Source: Cruorifilaria tuberocauda (lineage: Eukaryota; Nematoda; Chromadorea; Rhabditida; Onchocercidae). Taken from it: a stretch of DNA of 64,000 nucleotides. Where the stretch lies: NCBI GenBank assembly GCA_013365365.1, contig JABVXU010000143.1, positions 58,741-122,740 on the forward strand. Direction: 5' to 3'. Shown piece after piece: positions 11,218 through 23,900 of the stretch. The position numbers and the translations under genes are program-made. Positions within the stretch are counted from its first letter, which is position 1. Every line of letters begins with the position of its first letter. The notes beneath the pieces were generated by a model. The model saw nothing but the letters and a program-made list of their open reading frames with translations, was not told the origin of the DNA and ran no database searches.

Positions 11218-12100
11218 ATTGCCACTATGATTGAAAGTGTATTGTTAATGACTTTTATACTTTTGATTTAGAAAATGAAAAAATCATTGCTATGAACTTT
11301 TTTTCCTAAAATTCAACGTAAGTATTCAGTTTAAAAGTTCTAACCTGATAACGGTACTTTGAAGATTCATTTAAGTACTGTAGTATTTCAATAGATACTG
11401 TAAACATTTAGAAATAGTTAATATTTGAGATCTTACTTTATTTTCGTTTTTTTTTTTGACTTAATTAGCATTTGACGAGCATTCGTAAGTTATCAATTGT
11501 TCAAATAAAAAAATTTTGAGGAATGCTTTTGAATATTTGCTTTGGCATATTATTACTGTAATTTGCGTAGTTATTTTCGCGGTTGTTTTTTTTCCCTTTT
11601 TGTTAATACTATTATCTCAACCTAAAATACTTTTCATGAATGGTGTTTTTATGGAGGTTAATTGTATTTATTCTATATTTTCAGAAATGGAACTTTTAGC
11701 AGGATGACCATATTTCTCTGATTCCATATATTGCAGGTAATTCATATTATGCGTTATAGTGGATTTATAATAGGTTTGATCTGATTGATCCTGTTCCTTA
11801 TTCAACGAATTTTAGGTCAATGTTTAGAGTGCAATTATTTAATATAGCTTCAATTTCAATGTTTAATTTACTGAACAATGCTAAATCATCGGCGAGTGCA
11901 CTTCAACTGTTAGATTTGTTGGGGAGAAATCTGTTTACCATTTGATCGTTTTGTTTTTTTTTGCTTTATTTATTCAACAAATGTATATGTATTGATTTAT
12001 GCGTTTAAATTTAGATTAAATTTTTTAGATTGACTAAATTTAAATTAAATTAGATCTTGAAAGCTCTTATTAGTTTTGAAAGTAATTTTGCAGAGACATT
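11218..12100. promoter_or_regulatory. Divergent promoter region, RAD51 paralogue / polh-1
   Basis: About 880 bases separate the putative first exon of the RAD51 paralogue (minus) from the polh-1 ATG (plus). It must carry promoters for both. TTGCAG at 12088-12093, seven bases before the polh-1 ATG, is a likely trans-splice acceptor. The stretch is AT-rich; an open frame at 11516-11707 is hydrophobic by chance composition and is not called. Confidence 0.5.
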
Positions 12101-15100
12101 ATGGAAAAAAAACGAATAATTGCATTAATTGATATGGATTGTTTCTATGTTCAAGTGGAACAACGTCTTCAACCTCATCTCTATGGTAAACCGGTTGCTG
12201 TTGTTCAGCATAGCAGTGTGAATTATCGAGGTGGTGGGTAAGAATTTTCCAAGTAATTTATTGAAAATTTTGATCCGAATTCACTGTATTCCTCGGTCTT
12301 CTAAATTTTTATTTAAAAGTTATTTTAAGTTACTTTTCGAATCTAGTTTTAAAATTTCGCATTTTTTTAATTAAATTCGCTATGTTTTCAGTCGCAATCT
12401 CTTTCAACTTTTCTAAGAAATGTTATTTTACACTTATGTCACTTTATAGATATTTTATTTTGTTTGTAAAATCGTTTTATTAGTAATTCCAACTCCGGTG
12501 TTTCTCATCATTTGTTGCAGATTACTTGCTGTATCATATGAAGCAAGGCCATTTGGTATCAAACGAGGTATGTTCGGTGAGGAAGCCAAAGCGTTATGTC
12601 CTGATTTGACACTTTGTTATGTTCCAATGGGCGAACATGTTGATAAGGCAGATATCACCCGTTACAGGTCAACTTGAAAACTAATGATGCGTATTCTTGT
12701 ACTATATAGAATTCAGTATTATATCGTATTCTAGTATCTATATAGAGCTGTTATTTTAACTTTATGTAAGGCCGTCACTGTATAAATATAAGAGCTTCAT
12801 AGTTCAAATGTAAGAAAAATTCCAAAATTTTGTCTTACAAAAGAGTTTCTACTGAACTCAAATGGAAAGTGTCGAAGAGTTTTGTTCTTTCCATTCAATC
12901 TTCCAAAATCAGAAGTGGAAGAAGATATGTAAAACAATAACATTGGCTAAGAAAGTTTTATTTCAGGGATGCATCTGCGGAAGTTTTTAAGGTCTTGCAT
13001 GAATTTGATTCACGAATTACTGTTGAACGAGCATCTGTTGATGAAGCTTACCTAGATCTTAGTGCTTTGGTACAATATGTCTTCGAAACCACCGATCCTT
13101 CGATCAAGGTATTTCTATCTTGATTCAATGTTATGCTATCTTATATATTTTTGATATTTGGCTCAACATAGTTTATGGTAACATAATTCCACATATTATT
13201 ACTTTCTCGAACACATATTTTTGAGTTTTTCTGTATTCATAGCGGAAGAATAGTAATAAAGAGCAAAGAGAAAACTTGATTCATTTTACAGTACGGTAAA
13301 CCTAATGCAATTGATTTTTTTCCTACAACACATGTTGCTGATGGAGATGATATGAATGAGGACGAAGTTCCTGACTGGAAATATGATAGAGTTGGGTCTT
13401 TGCATTCCTTTATGTCGAAAGCATGCGACACAAAGGACGAATACAAGGTGTTATAGAATTTCCATTTACTATAGACCAAAAAAGATTTATGTAAATATTA
13501 AATTTTAAATCTATCTAAGGAACGAAACTATCATTGATGTTCATGAAGGCATTAAAAAGTTTGCGATAATACTTAAATTTAGTTTCATAAATAGCGATTT
13601 TTGAGCAAGATTATTCTGCAAAACCAAATGATAAACAAGAAAATATGACTGAACAATTGTGGACAAATCGATTTCGTTATAATCACTACGCTTGTGATGA
13701 TTATGTTTGCTATCATGTGACATAGCAAATACATACATTTATATCTCTTCAAAAAATCCGGTGAAATTGTGTAATTTGTAGTTAAAATTGCTCATTGGAG
13801 CTGATTTGATTGAGCAAATAAGGAGTGATATAAAGAAAAGCACTAACTTCAACTGTTCTGCTGGAATTGGTAGTAGCAAGGTTTGTTCTTTTGAGAATTA
13901 TCTGTTATATTCTTTCGAGGATATGAAAAATTCTTTTTTTGAACATATTTTTTATAAAAATAGGGATTGAATTTAAGAACTAAAAATTAGTTGGTTGTCC
14001 ACAAATTCTTCTTTGGTAATATTGTCATGAATTGTTCTGTAGTCATAGATCACCTAATTGGTATCGAATATAGTTTTGAGAAGTTTAGAAATTTATCACT
14101 TTCCTGAACTACAAATCGTAATATATTTCATAAAATTTTAGTTGATATTTCAGCGATTTCAAATTCATATATTTCAGATGATTGCTAAATTGGTTTGTTC
14201 ACGTCATAAGCCTGGACAGCAGACTGTTGTATTCGACGAGGCTATACCTAAAGTTTTCAAATACACTCCTATAAATGAAATCCGAAATCTTGGTGGCAAA
14301 TTAGGAAGGGCCCTAATGGAGAAATTCGATATCAAAGTATATATTATTATTTATGAACTGAAGTATTAAGATAGATTAAGTAGTTTGTGTGTATTTTGGG
14401 AAGTCTCTAGCGTCTCTTTTTCAAAAAATGCAGACAATGGGAGAATTATCAAAAATATCGATGTCTAATCTCAGCAAAAGTTTTCCGGCTCAAGCAAAAT
14501 GGGTGTACAATATTGCGCGCGGTGAGGTGTTTGCAACTTTATCTTTTTTTAAAAATTTTTCTATTTATTTTTAGTTTCAGACTATATTGTATTTTGTTAT
14601 ATATACTTATATAAAGCTTCCTGCTTTATACGGGAATATGCCTCCTGAAATACATCATACAGTAATGCAGTATTCAGACTTTATTCAGATCGACTGAAAG
14701 TTAAGCTTCTAGATAACGCCATATTGTGTTACCTGGTGTGCTTTACAATTTACCAAAATTAGTGATCAAAAATCATATTTTAGTACTGATTCTTAATTGT
14801 GCTTTTATGTTAATTAGAATTTACTTGAAGGAGCGTTTTTCAATATTTTAGGTATCGACGAAGAAAAAGTTACTGCACGTGATAAGCAAAGCTCAGTTGC
14901 TGTGAGTAAAAATTTTCCTGGTTCTAATGCCCTGAAAACGGATGTTGATGTGAAATTTTGGTTGGAAGGTCTAATAAAAGAATTAGTGAAACGCTTAATT
15001 GACGATCAAATAACGGTATGGTATAATTTTATGAGTAATATAAAATACTACTATTTAAAACTGCTTCTAATTCCTTCATTTTATCTATCAAGAGACGCTA

Positions 15101-16499
15101 GTAATTTTTGAATCTTTCTTTGTAATTAACGCTTATGTTAATACATAAGGAGATATATTTGGCTGAAAGATTTGATTGATATAAGCACGTATTAACTGAT
15201 GAATATAACTTAGTTAAATCAATGACAATTTTACCGAAGATTATGTTGAATGAAATGGTTTAACTAATATCACTAAGCTTTTGTCCTGCGGATACATTTC
15301 TAGTCAAACACTGGTGTTAGGAAATGTGCTGCATTTAATAATCAGACCAGTTTGGTGCGCTTGTAGTTTTTAGTGTTGAAAGATGAATATCGATAGTGTA
15401 GGAATTCTTTAACTGATATAATTCATTTAAAAAATTCAAATTTCATGGTTTTTCATTCAGAATATTCGAACCGCATCAACACTTCATATTGGCTGCACCA
15501 CTGATACTCATCTTGCTAGAAGTATGCAGATGAAGACATATGATCCGAAAGCATTATTTACGTCAGTTTGGAGTATTTTTCGACATATTAACAAGTCGAA
15601 AACACCAGAAATTTGGTAACTTGAGCAAAAAATATTTCTTTTGTTCTATAAATTAATTGCTTTTATCGGCTAACAGCATCGATCCATGAATTTAGGGATA
15701 TCTGACTTACTCCCAATATATTTTTATTTGTTTCAAGACCTAAAACTTTTCTCTTTTGCTTTTCCATTAAAATAAATCAATTTTCAACAATTCTGTATGC
15801 ATGTTAGGGAACCATCCGTAAAGAACATTACGCTTTCCGCAAATCGATTTCGGGAAGGGATTGATGGTCGCTCGAAGCAAATAACAGAATGGGTAACAAA
15901 AGCAATGGATAGAGTGGTGAATTCGATGGTAGATGCCTCCACCAGTGAAGACATTAGAGATTCAGCCATACCTATGCCTAGTGAAAAGGAGACCAAGACT
16001 TCATTACAAACTTTGGTAAAGGTTTTAAAGTTTATTCTGTTTTGGAATTAAGATGGTTTTTGATTAAGTCTATAACTTGACATTTTCAGTATTTGTAATC
16101 ATGCATTGATCAGTTTAGAAGATAATTTTGAATTATCGCTTCGATCTTATTCTCAAGCACTTTTTTTAATTGTTTCCCTTAGAAATCTTTGTATTCTTAG
16201 AATATTTATAAAACTCATTTCTTAGTTGGATAGTTAGTTCAACAAGATTTAGTTTATACAATTTTGTTTCTAGTTATAATATACAAAAATTCTTGTTACA
16301 GACGGGTAGAGATCATTCACAAAATCAGGTTTCCGAACAAGATGATGATATACAAATTATTTCTGTAAGGAAAGAAACGAGAAGTACCGTTGCTCCTGTT
16401 TGTAGCAAGACAACTGTTAAAAAACGTAGAAAAAAAGGAGTACGAGAAAAGTCAAGTCCACCGATGAAGAAAATATCAGATTTCTTCAAAAAGCAATGA
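12101..16499 (+). CDS. polh-1: DNA polymerase eta (Y-family translesion polymerase)
   Basis: Inserts bases opposite UV dimers and other lesions. Eleven exons: 12101-12237, 12521-12667, 12967-13108, 13292-13447, 13782-13880, 14178-14336, 14434-14521, 14852-15015, 15461-15615, 15808-16015, 16302-16499; all phases agree, 550 aa. The N-terminus IALIDMDCFYVQVEQ contains metal ligand Asp11. SVDEAYLDLS carries the catalytic Asp120/Glu121. YEARPFGIKRGM is the finger motif of pol eta. NCSAGIGSSK and MIAKLVCSRHKPG mark the palm and thumb, followed by the little-finger region. The tail has an acidic-hydrophobic DDDIQIISV (possible SUMO-interacting motif), a Lys/Arg-rich stretch (KKRRKKG) and ends MKKISDFFKKQ, a PIP box with Met in place of Gln, as in human pol eta MQTLESFF. 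No UBZ zinc finger is seen. Very confident. Confidence 0.95.
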
Positions 16500-17378
16500 A
16501 TTTTTTTCCTGTGATATTACGGTTATTAATAAGTTGAAACAGGGAGAAAAATGAGAAAGCAAAGTTGTTTTTTTATTATTCTCATCTGCCCAATTCAGTT
16601 ATGGTCTTTTTTTCATGAATTTAATTTTTAAAATTTCAACAGATCCCATACGATTGTATAATTGTTAATTGTTAATATTTTTTTGCTATGCTGTGGAATT
16701 AATTTTCTGCATCAAATATTTTTCAGGTTTAAAATTTTATTTAGTATACAAATAAATATTTTGCTCATTCCATCCTTTATCTTCGCAATAATTTTGCTAA
16801 ACTTCGTTTAAATGAAGTATTTAAACGAGTCTTTTATTCAGATGTATTTCTTTCTTTTGTTAATAACTGGAAAAGGATACATGAAATTCAAATTTCATGA
16901 TTAATTTAAATTTTCCGGAATAAGCGCTGTTTTACACCTTCTTGGACATTTTTACTTCGTATCATCATTTGGCGTTTTTTTATAAATACACGTTTTTTAA
17001 AAATGTATTGGATTAGATTCATGAGCAATTTGATGAATTCTGTGATGTCAGTCTAAAAAAGATCAATGTATGAAGAAATTATAAATTTCAATCTCTTCAA
17101 CTTCGGTAAAATTACCGCTGTGACAAATAGTGGTATTATATGATCTTCCCACTTTATACTAGATATAATTGAAAATTATTGTATATTGAAATGAAATACT
17201 TTTCATTTGACCGCAAAACTCTTTAAAATGGCAATTTCATTTTAAGATTTATAAACTTCTAAAAGATTCTTGATATTTTTTCTGCAGAGTTGTCCATCCT
17301 GAAATATCTCATTCAAGGAAGACAGTGTTTCAATCGTGAAAAGCAGAACGATGAATTTTCGCTTCCTCAAAAACGTTG
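16500..17378. other. 3' region of polh-1 and spacer
   Basis: AT-rich DNA after the polh-1 stop. An AATAAA near 16751 is a candidate polyadenylation signal. Nothing else recognised before the tRNA. Confidence 0.55.
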
Positions 17379-17526
17379 TGCACGGAGAGGGATTCGAACC
17401 CACGCATCGGTAACCGATACCAGAACACCCATAGTTAACACCTGAGTACGAGTGCTAACACGAGTACTCGAGTGAAGCACCATTGATGCTTGAGTCTGGC
17501 GCCTTAGACCACTCGGCCATCCGTGC
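17379..17526 (-). tRNA. tRNA-Leu (CAA) with intron of about 60 nt
   Basis: Minus strand. The acceptor stem GCACGGA pairs with TCCGTGC, followed by discriminator A. The A box (TGGCCGAGTGG) and B box (GGTTCGAATCC) are intact. The anticodon stem CCAGA/TCTGG encloses a loop with anticodon CAA (plus-strand positions 17490-17492). A long variable arm (ATCGG...CCGAT) fits a class II leucine tRNA. An intron of about 60 bases sits one base 3' of the anticodon, the canonical position, and contains the palindrome CGAGTACTCG. One U-U mismatch is seen in the T stem (GTGGG with CCCTC). Intron-bearing Leu(CAA) genes are normal in eukaryotes, but this intron is long. Confidence 0.93.
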
Positions 17527-17913
17527 CGCCAAGGCACCTTCCAGCTGGTCGCTATATTTACTATCGATTGCTTGAAAATCGTAGCGAAATGAAATTTTGA
17601 AATTAAATTGTCATTTTAAGTTTTCAAATTATTTCTGCTAAAAATCATTAATGTATAAATAATATGTGTGAAAATATTAAAGTATTAAAATTTGAAATGA
17701 AAATTATTCATTTAAATTTCAAATTCAAATTTTTTCTTTTGATTTCATAATCTCAATTAATTCATTTAAATGATTAGTATTTTAATTATTTTTGAACAAA
17801 AAGAATTCTTCGATACATATCGAATATACTCAATATATATTCTCAAATAACAATAATTTCAATTTTGATCTGTCCCAGTGAAGTTCCCTGCAAAATAATT
17901 CATTTTCTCAGTA

Positions 17914-17930
17914 AGAGAGAGAGAGAGAGG
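17914..17930. repeat. (GA)n microsatellite
   Basis: Short run of GA dinucleotides within a purine-rich stretch that extends to about 17940. Confidence 0.85.
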
Positions 17931-18020
17931 GAAGAGAGATAATGAAAGATTTCATTCTCTGATATCGTTAAAAGAATTCATATGAATCATTTAAAAGAGA
18001 ACAGTAAAAGAACTGATAAC

Positions 18021-18045
18021 ATCATCATCATAATCATCATCATCG
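18021..18045. repeat. (ATC)n microsatellite
   Basis: Imperfect run of ATC trinucleotides with one AAT-type interruption. Confidence 0.9.
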
Positions 18046-18414
18046 TTGCAATCTTTTCACATTGTTTTTATTTATTTGATCATAAAATTTTTTTTGCCGC
18101 CCACTGATAAGAATTGTTTATACTGTGCGACAGGGAAATGGAATGTTTTGGGAGATTATAGTCATTCTCAAATTTGATATTTTTTCCCCATTTCATTCTT
18201 TCTCATTTCATCGCTTATGCATGTATGTCTTATCATTCAATTGTTATCATTATCAGTTAATTTATTTACTTTTGCTATCCATTTTGTTAACTGTTTGATG
18301 ATGGCAAAATCAATCACTTAAATCACGCTATTCACCACAATCATCACATCATTGTCAAGGCGTGGCAGCAGCATGGTACTTGTTTATCATCGTTCTTTAA
18401 TATTTTCATGTTCG

Positions 18415-18620
18415 TTTATTATTATTATCACTAATAATTACTGCTAGTAGTAGTATTATTATTACTATTACCGTTATCATTATTAATTATTATTATTGCG
18501 ATTATTATTATTATCAATTATTATTAGTATTATTATTACTATTATCAGTAGTAATTATTATTATTATTATTATTCGTTATAATTATTATACTTCTTACTA
18601 ATATTATTAATCATATTCAT
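18415..18620. repeat. Imperfect (ATT)n trinucleotide tract
   Basis: About 200 bases built almost wholly of ATT/TTA triplets with scattered ATC, AGT and ACT variants, consistent with a decayed trinucleotide array. Confidence 0.85.
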
Positions 18621-20921
18621 CTTTATTATCTCTGGCACTATGAATCGTTAACTTAAGATATTAACTTAAATATTAGATCAATCCAACGTAATGAATAGAT
18701 TTAAATCTGGAGAGCTTACCAGATTATCAGATTGCAAATAGAAAAAAATGTAACTATTTTATGGCGTTCTAAGTTAGAAGTTAAAGTTTGGAATTCAGAT
18801 ATTACTGCTTTGTTTTACCTAGTTAAGAATTAAAATAATAACTTAATGGATCATTAATAAGGTTGTAATAACCCAATCAATGGATCATTAATATCAGTCA
18901 TAAGGTTTGTAAATAAGCTTCTTCCATATGTCCTCCATGTGTAGATACACATGCATTACATTTCAAGCATATTTCGAGGAATGAATTATTTTTGCAAACG
19001 ATTATCGATAACTATAAATTGAGTAAGATAGACAAAAATGACTGTAACAGTAAAATAACTGTATCAAGCAAACTGTATCGAGAAATTTCAATTTAACCAA
19101 CTATGTTTGGACCCATAAAATTGTTCTCGAGTTTTTTTTCTTATCAAATATTGAAAGGAAAGACCACCCAAGGAATTATGTAAATAGCATGACAGATATA
19201 AACTTTATTCCCATTCAACAATAACGAACATCACTGATAAATAATTCCTTTTAACATCATCGATCAAACGTTATCACTGTTTTTGCATTACATCTGCTAT
19301 ATCACATGTGTCAAAACAAATCATGAACAAAATATAAAAACAACTGATAAATTTAGATAATAAATAGATGAAAGTATGTTCATTAACCGTACAGCCTTAT
19401 CATCATCATTCATCCGCAATACAGCAGTGATAAGGATAGTAATAAGGGTAATAATGATAATCACTATTACTGTTGATGTCATTATCACAATCATTATTCA
19501 ATCAAAAAAAGTAAATATTTGATATTAAGTACATTCCATTTCTCTCTTATCTTCCTCATGTTTTTTTGTTTTTTACTTTTTTTTAAACAGAAAAAATAAT
19601 AGAAATGTATTTTCGTCCTCAAGTTTCAATTGATTTGAAAATTTTATGTTTTATTTTAATCAATTAATATCACTCAATAACTATTTCTTCAATCTTTATT
19701 TTTTAAAAAGAGATTTGTTTTCTTTGATTTGTTTATTTTTGTAAGTAATTAAAGTTGTCAATTAAAGTTAAAGCAATTAAAGTCAATAAAGTTAAAGTTA
19801 ATAGCAAATAGAGTGCTGATTTTATCTATCAGTCGTTATCACATCAGTGAGCTTTTCCATACTTCTCATTCTTGAAGAAAGTTTTTTCCTTTGATTTCAG
19901 TTTAAAAAAAAATTGCCATTAATACAGGATAGAGAAAGAGAAGAGGAATCATTTGGAAGAAGGATCAAATTTAGCTTATCAATTTTAAAATGGCTAATAT
20001 CATAATAAAATTGGGATTGAAATAAGCTAGATTATCATTTTTATGACTTTCTTTTCTTCTTAATTATGGAAAATGATATGATATAGATCATATCAGAAGA
20101 TTTGAACGATCCGTAATCATTAGAAAGGAAGATCTTTCTTCATTACCAAAATTTTTGAAACTTTTACTGATATTTACGGTGTGTTAATTCGTTATCTAGT
20201 AATATCCTGTTACTCTTGCGATTACTGATCGTTCAACTTTCTGATTGTGTTTTCTTTTCTTTTCGTCTTTCTCTTTCTGTAATTATCATCCGCAAGTTAA
20301 CATATCCAAAGATAGAGTGAACATTTAGTTATTGTATTGTTGGAATAAAGAATTTGCCGAATATCGAAATGATATGTCTTAAATATAAATATAAATAATT
20401 ATATTGATTAAATATAAACGATTGTCTTAAATATAAATTTTTGGCACTAAAGAAAGGGAAAGCTAAAAATGTAACTTCCGATGCATATGATAATAAAGAG
20501 TGGCGACCAGATTTCGGGTAAACAAGAATGGCGACCGAATTTCCGGACTCATCTCCCGGTAACACAGCCAGATCCAGTCGTTATACTTGTGCAATCGATT
20601 CAAATCTATTACACACATCGTTTAATACAGGTTTTCGTCCTTCTATTTTTATTTTTTATGTATGTTTAACTTTTCGGTTACTTTTAATTTTTAAAATTTC
20701 AAAATTTGATTTCATTTTCATTCATTTTCATTAATTGCAAATAAAAATTAGAGATAAAATCTAAAAAATTTTACTATACAATTTCTTAATTTTTAAATTT
20801 CATGTGAAAAAAATATAACATTATTGATGATAATAAAAAGATATTGAAGGAATAAACAAAGATTAGAATGATTGGATGAGAATAGAGGATATTTATCAGT
20901 AATTTATTGAAATTTTTTAAA

Positions 20922-23900
20922 ATGAAAAATCGTTTCGATCTTTTTCAAGATTGCAATGCTACAACACGTATAGCGGAAATTGGTGGACAACGTAATATCT
21001 GGAATTATCCACAACAGTAAGTCAATAATTGTTTCAGGATAAATATACCTGTATTTTCATTGATATCACTTCTATCTGATCACGATTTCTACAATTCCTT
21101 TTCAGATATTTAAATCCAACCCTCAGATTTTTCAATATGCCAAGATTTATTTCGACATTTAATTCAGTATGTTCAAGCTATTTGTTAATTGCATTATTTA
21201 AATTTTCAAGTTTATTAAGCTTTAAGTTTCGAATAAAAATTCCAATTTAATTTATATCCACTATGAGATATTCCATTAAGAAAGGGAAATTTCCATATCA
21301 AAATATAAATAATTTTTATCAGCTTCATTTAATATGTTATCAATAGTGCACTTCTCATCTTCACTCTAATTAGCTAAATTACAACTTTGTTAGATTCGTC
21401 AAATTTCTATAAATGAAACCAACTTGTACTCATGTAATCACTTAATCAATTCCATATCACGTATCACGATAGCTTATCGTGATAGAAATAATAATTATTA
21501 GCGAAAAATGGTATCACTTTTGAATTGATATATTTAAGAAATATTTATAGGCTAATTTGTTACACAATAATTCCACTGAAACATTATTCCTTGATCATTC
21601 TCAACCATTACCACCACCATTGCTAGTACCATTGACGCTATCGTTACCGCCAATACCGCCACCATTACCGCCATCATTAATGCTACCGCCACCTCGACCA
21701 ACAACAGCAACAGATACTCAGATTAATGTTCAATTTGGTAAGTAACTCAGAACAAATCGTCAGTGAGAAATCAGATTAAGATTCTAATCAATGCTATCAG
21801 AAAAGCAGTTATCACTTTCCATAATATTTTATCGCGATCACTTGGTCGTACATTGAAGTAGCATACCGTATTTGGATACTCGATTAGCTTTTCATTTAAT
21901 CAAATAAAAGGATAATTTACTTTCAGAGCAAAAATACCAGGGAAAATTCCGACAAGCGTTCTCGACATTAAGTAATAATCGCGGTATTGTTGGGTACTTT
22001 ATTTTCAACAAATTTTCCTATTTAATTTTTGATCAATATCGACCATTAACGTCACTATTAGCACTATCTTTAATCTTTTGTCTTGTTGAATTCAAGAAAA
22101 ATTTTATGAATTTCAATATTTCAATAAAAAGCTAAAAAATTTCGTAGACCTGCTTTTACAGTACAACATCTGTCTTACAATCAGCAGTATCTTCGAGATT
22201 CAATTGTAGTAGTATGTCATTTAGATTAAATGAAAAGTATGCACCACTTGAAAAGGTTGACATTACAAAGAAGAATATTTCAGGTAGGTAGAATTTAAAT
22301 TTGGAATTTTTCTATTTTCTTTTATTGATTGAAGAAATAATTACAATAAAGTAGTTTAAATTATTATTATACAAAAAATTATTACACTTAATCATTATAT
22401 TGGAAATGATTGAAAAGTTTTGTAATATATTAATTATATCTCAAAATATGACGAAGAACTTAGATATAAGTCTTTTAAAAAAGAAAATGAAACAATAAAT
22501 TGCATTTCATATAATAATATTATCGATATCTTTAATTATTCGTATGATAATATTACTTTAATTAATTATATCTATAGTTTTACTACAGATATCTTTAATT
22601 AATTACATTTGTAGTTTCTTATACGTAAGTATAGGTTGGATTTAAAAATATTTTATGGCATTTATGAATATATAAAAAGTAATCTGAAATGTAAATTTAT
22701 TTGATCACTTTGATTATCACTAACAGTGATCATCCAAATGATTATCGAATGTTAGCAATTTGAAATTAAAATTAGAATTAAACAGATGAGTAAACAGGAA
22801 TTTTCCGGATAATACAATGATAATACGATATCCGCACTGACCACAGCATACAACATTTATTGAAAAGATTTTTCATGCAGTAAAATTGGTTCGGAAGTTG
22901 AAAATATTATCAATTCCGGATTGTTAGACATTAATTATGATACTTGACTTTTGTGTATCTCTCAATCACTGTTCTGTAATAGAATTTTTGCTATAAAAGT
23001 TAACTTTAATTTCATATTTTTCAGATAATCAATTAAACAAGTTGAATTGCTTATCATCGAAAACAATGCTTCCTTATCGACGGCATTCATTTAAAATCGA
23101 CGATTTACTTGGTGTTCAAGTATGAGTATTAAATTTTTCGTTATAATTCTTTATTATAACTATCTAGTCGTGATAATGATTTCAATTATAAGTGTTTAAA
23201 TTTGTCTAAAATGCTTGAAAAAGTGAGAGTGCTACTCTATGCAGAATATAAAGAAAGTTGAAAATTTCCGCAAAAGTGTTATTGTTACAACGAAAAGTCA
23301 ACAAAACGTTGATAAACAAAATGATTGTGACAATCAGAAGGATGTAAAAACGACTGGTAAGTGATCTTTTGAATAGAAATGTAATCAATAACTGATTTCT
23401 AATATCATTTTTATCAATCGAACGATCATCATTTTGATACGCTTAATCAGTAATTCTAATTAGAAATTAATACTTAATCGAATAAGTTTGGAGGATTATC
23501 AATCGATTAATTCATCTCTAGGTTTATTTTAAATTATAATTAATAAAATGTATATAAATCAATATGTTATCAATTAATTGATCCAATTGAGATCACAAAA
23601 AATCAATTACCAGTGATTTGACTTAATATTTTTCTTTTAAGACTAACAAATTATCGTTTTCTAAAATTCATATGCATTTAGAAATTACATAAATTTTATC
23701 AATACTTTTCTTTTTCATTATGCTTCTTCTCCTTTCATTCGAGAATTACTACTTACTTGGTAACAGGTAGATGCCAATCATTAACATATATCATCTAATT
23801 AAAAAGTTAAATTTTCTTGAACAAATATAAAAAAAGAAGAATGAATATTAGGAATAGCTGAGGAAGATGAATGGATTCCTGTTCACATGGAAATGGAATC

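Larger units (their letters stand above)
17527..20921. other. Large intergenic region, microsatellite-rich
   Basis: About 3.4 kb without a convincing gene. It contains simple repeats (GA, ATC and ATT types, listed separately) and a GATAA/TATC-rich character around 18000-19500. A less AT-rich patch at 20528-20631 starts with an ATG, stays open for 34 codons and ends in ACAG|GTTTTC, so it could be an upstream exon of the zinc-finger gene. Its phase does not fit the coding exons I assign, so it is left uncalled. Confidence 0.5.

Noticed and set aside
11516..11707. Hydrophobic open frame upstream of polh-1
   Set aside because: T-rich DNA always yields Phe/Leu/Ile-rich peptides; no ATG context, domain or splice partner.
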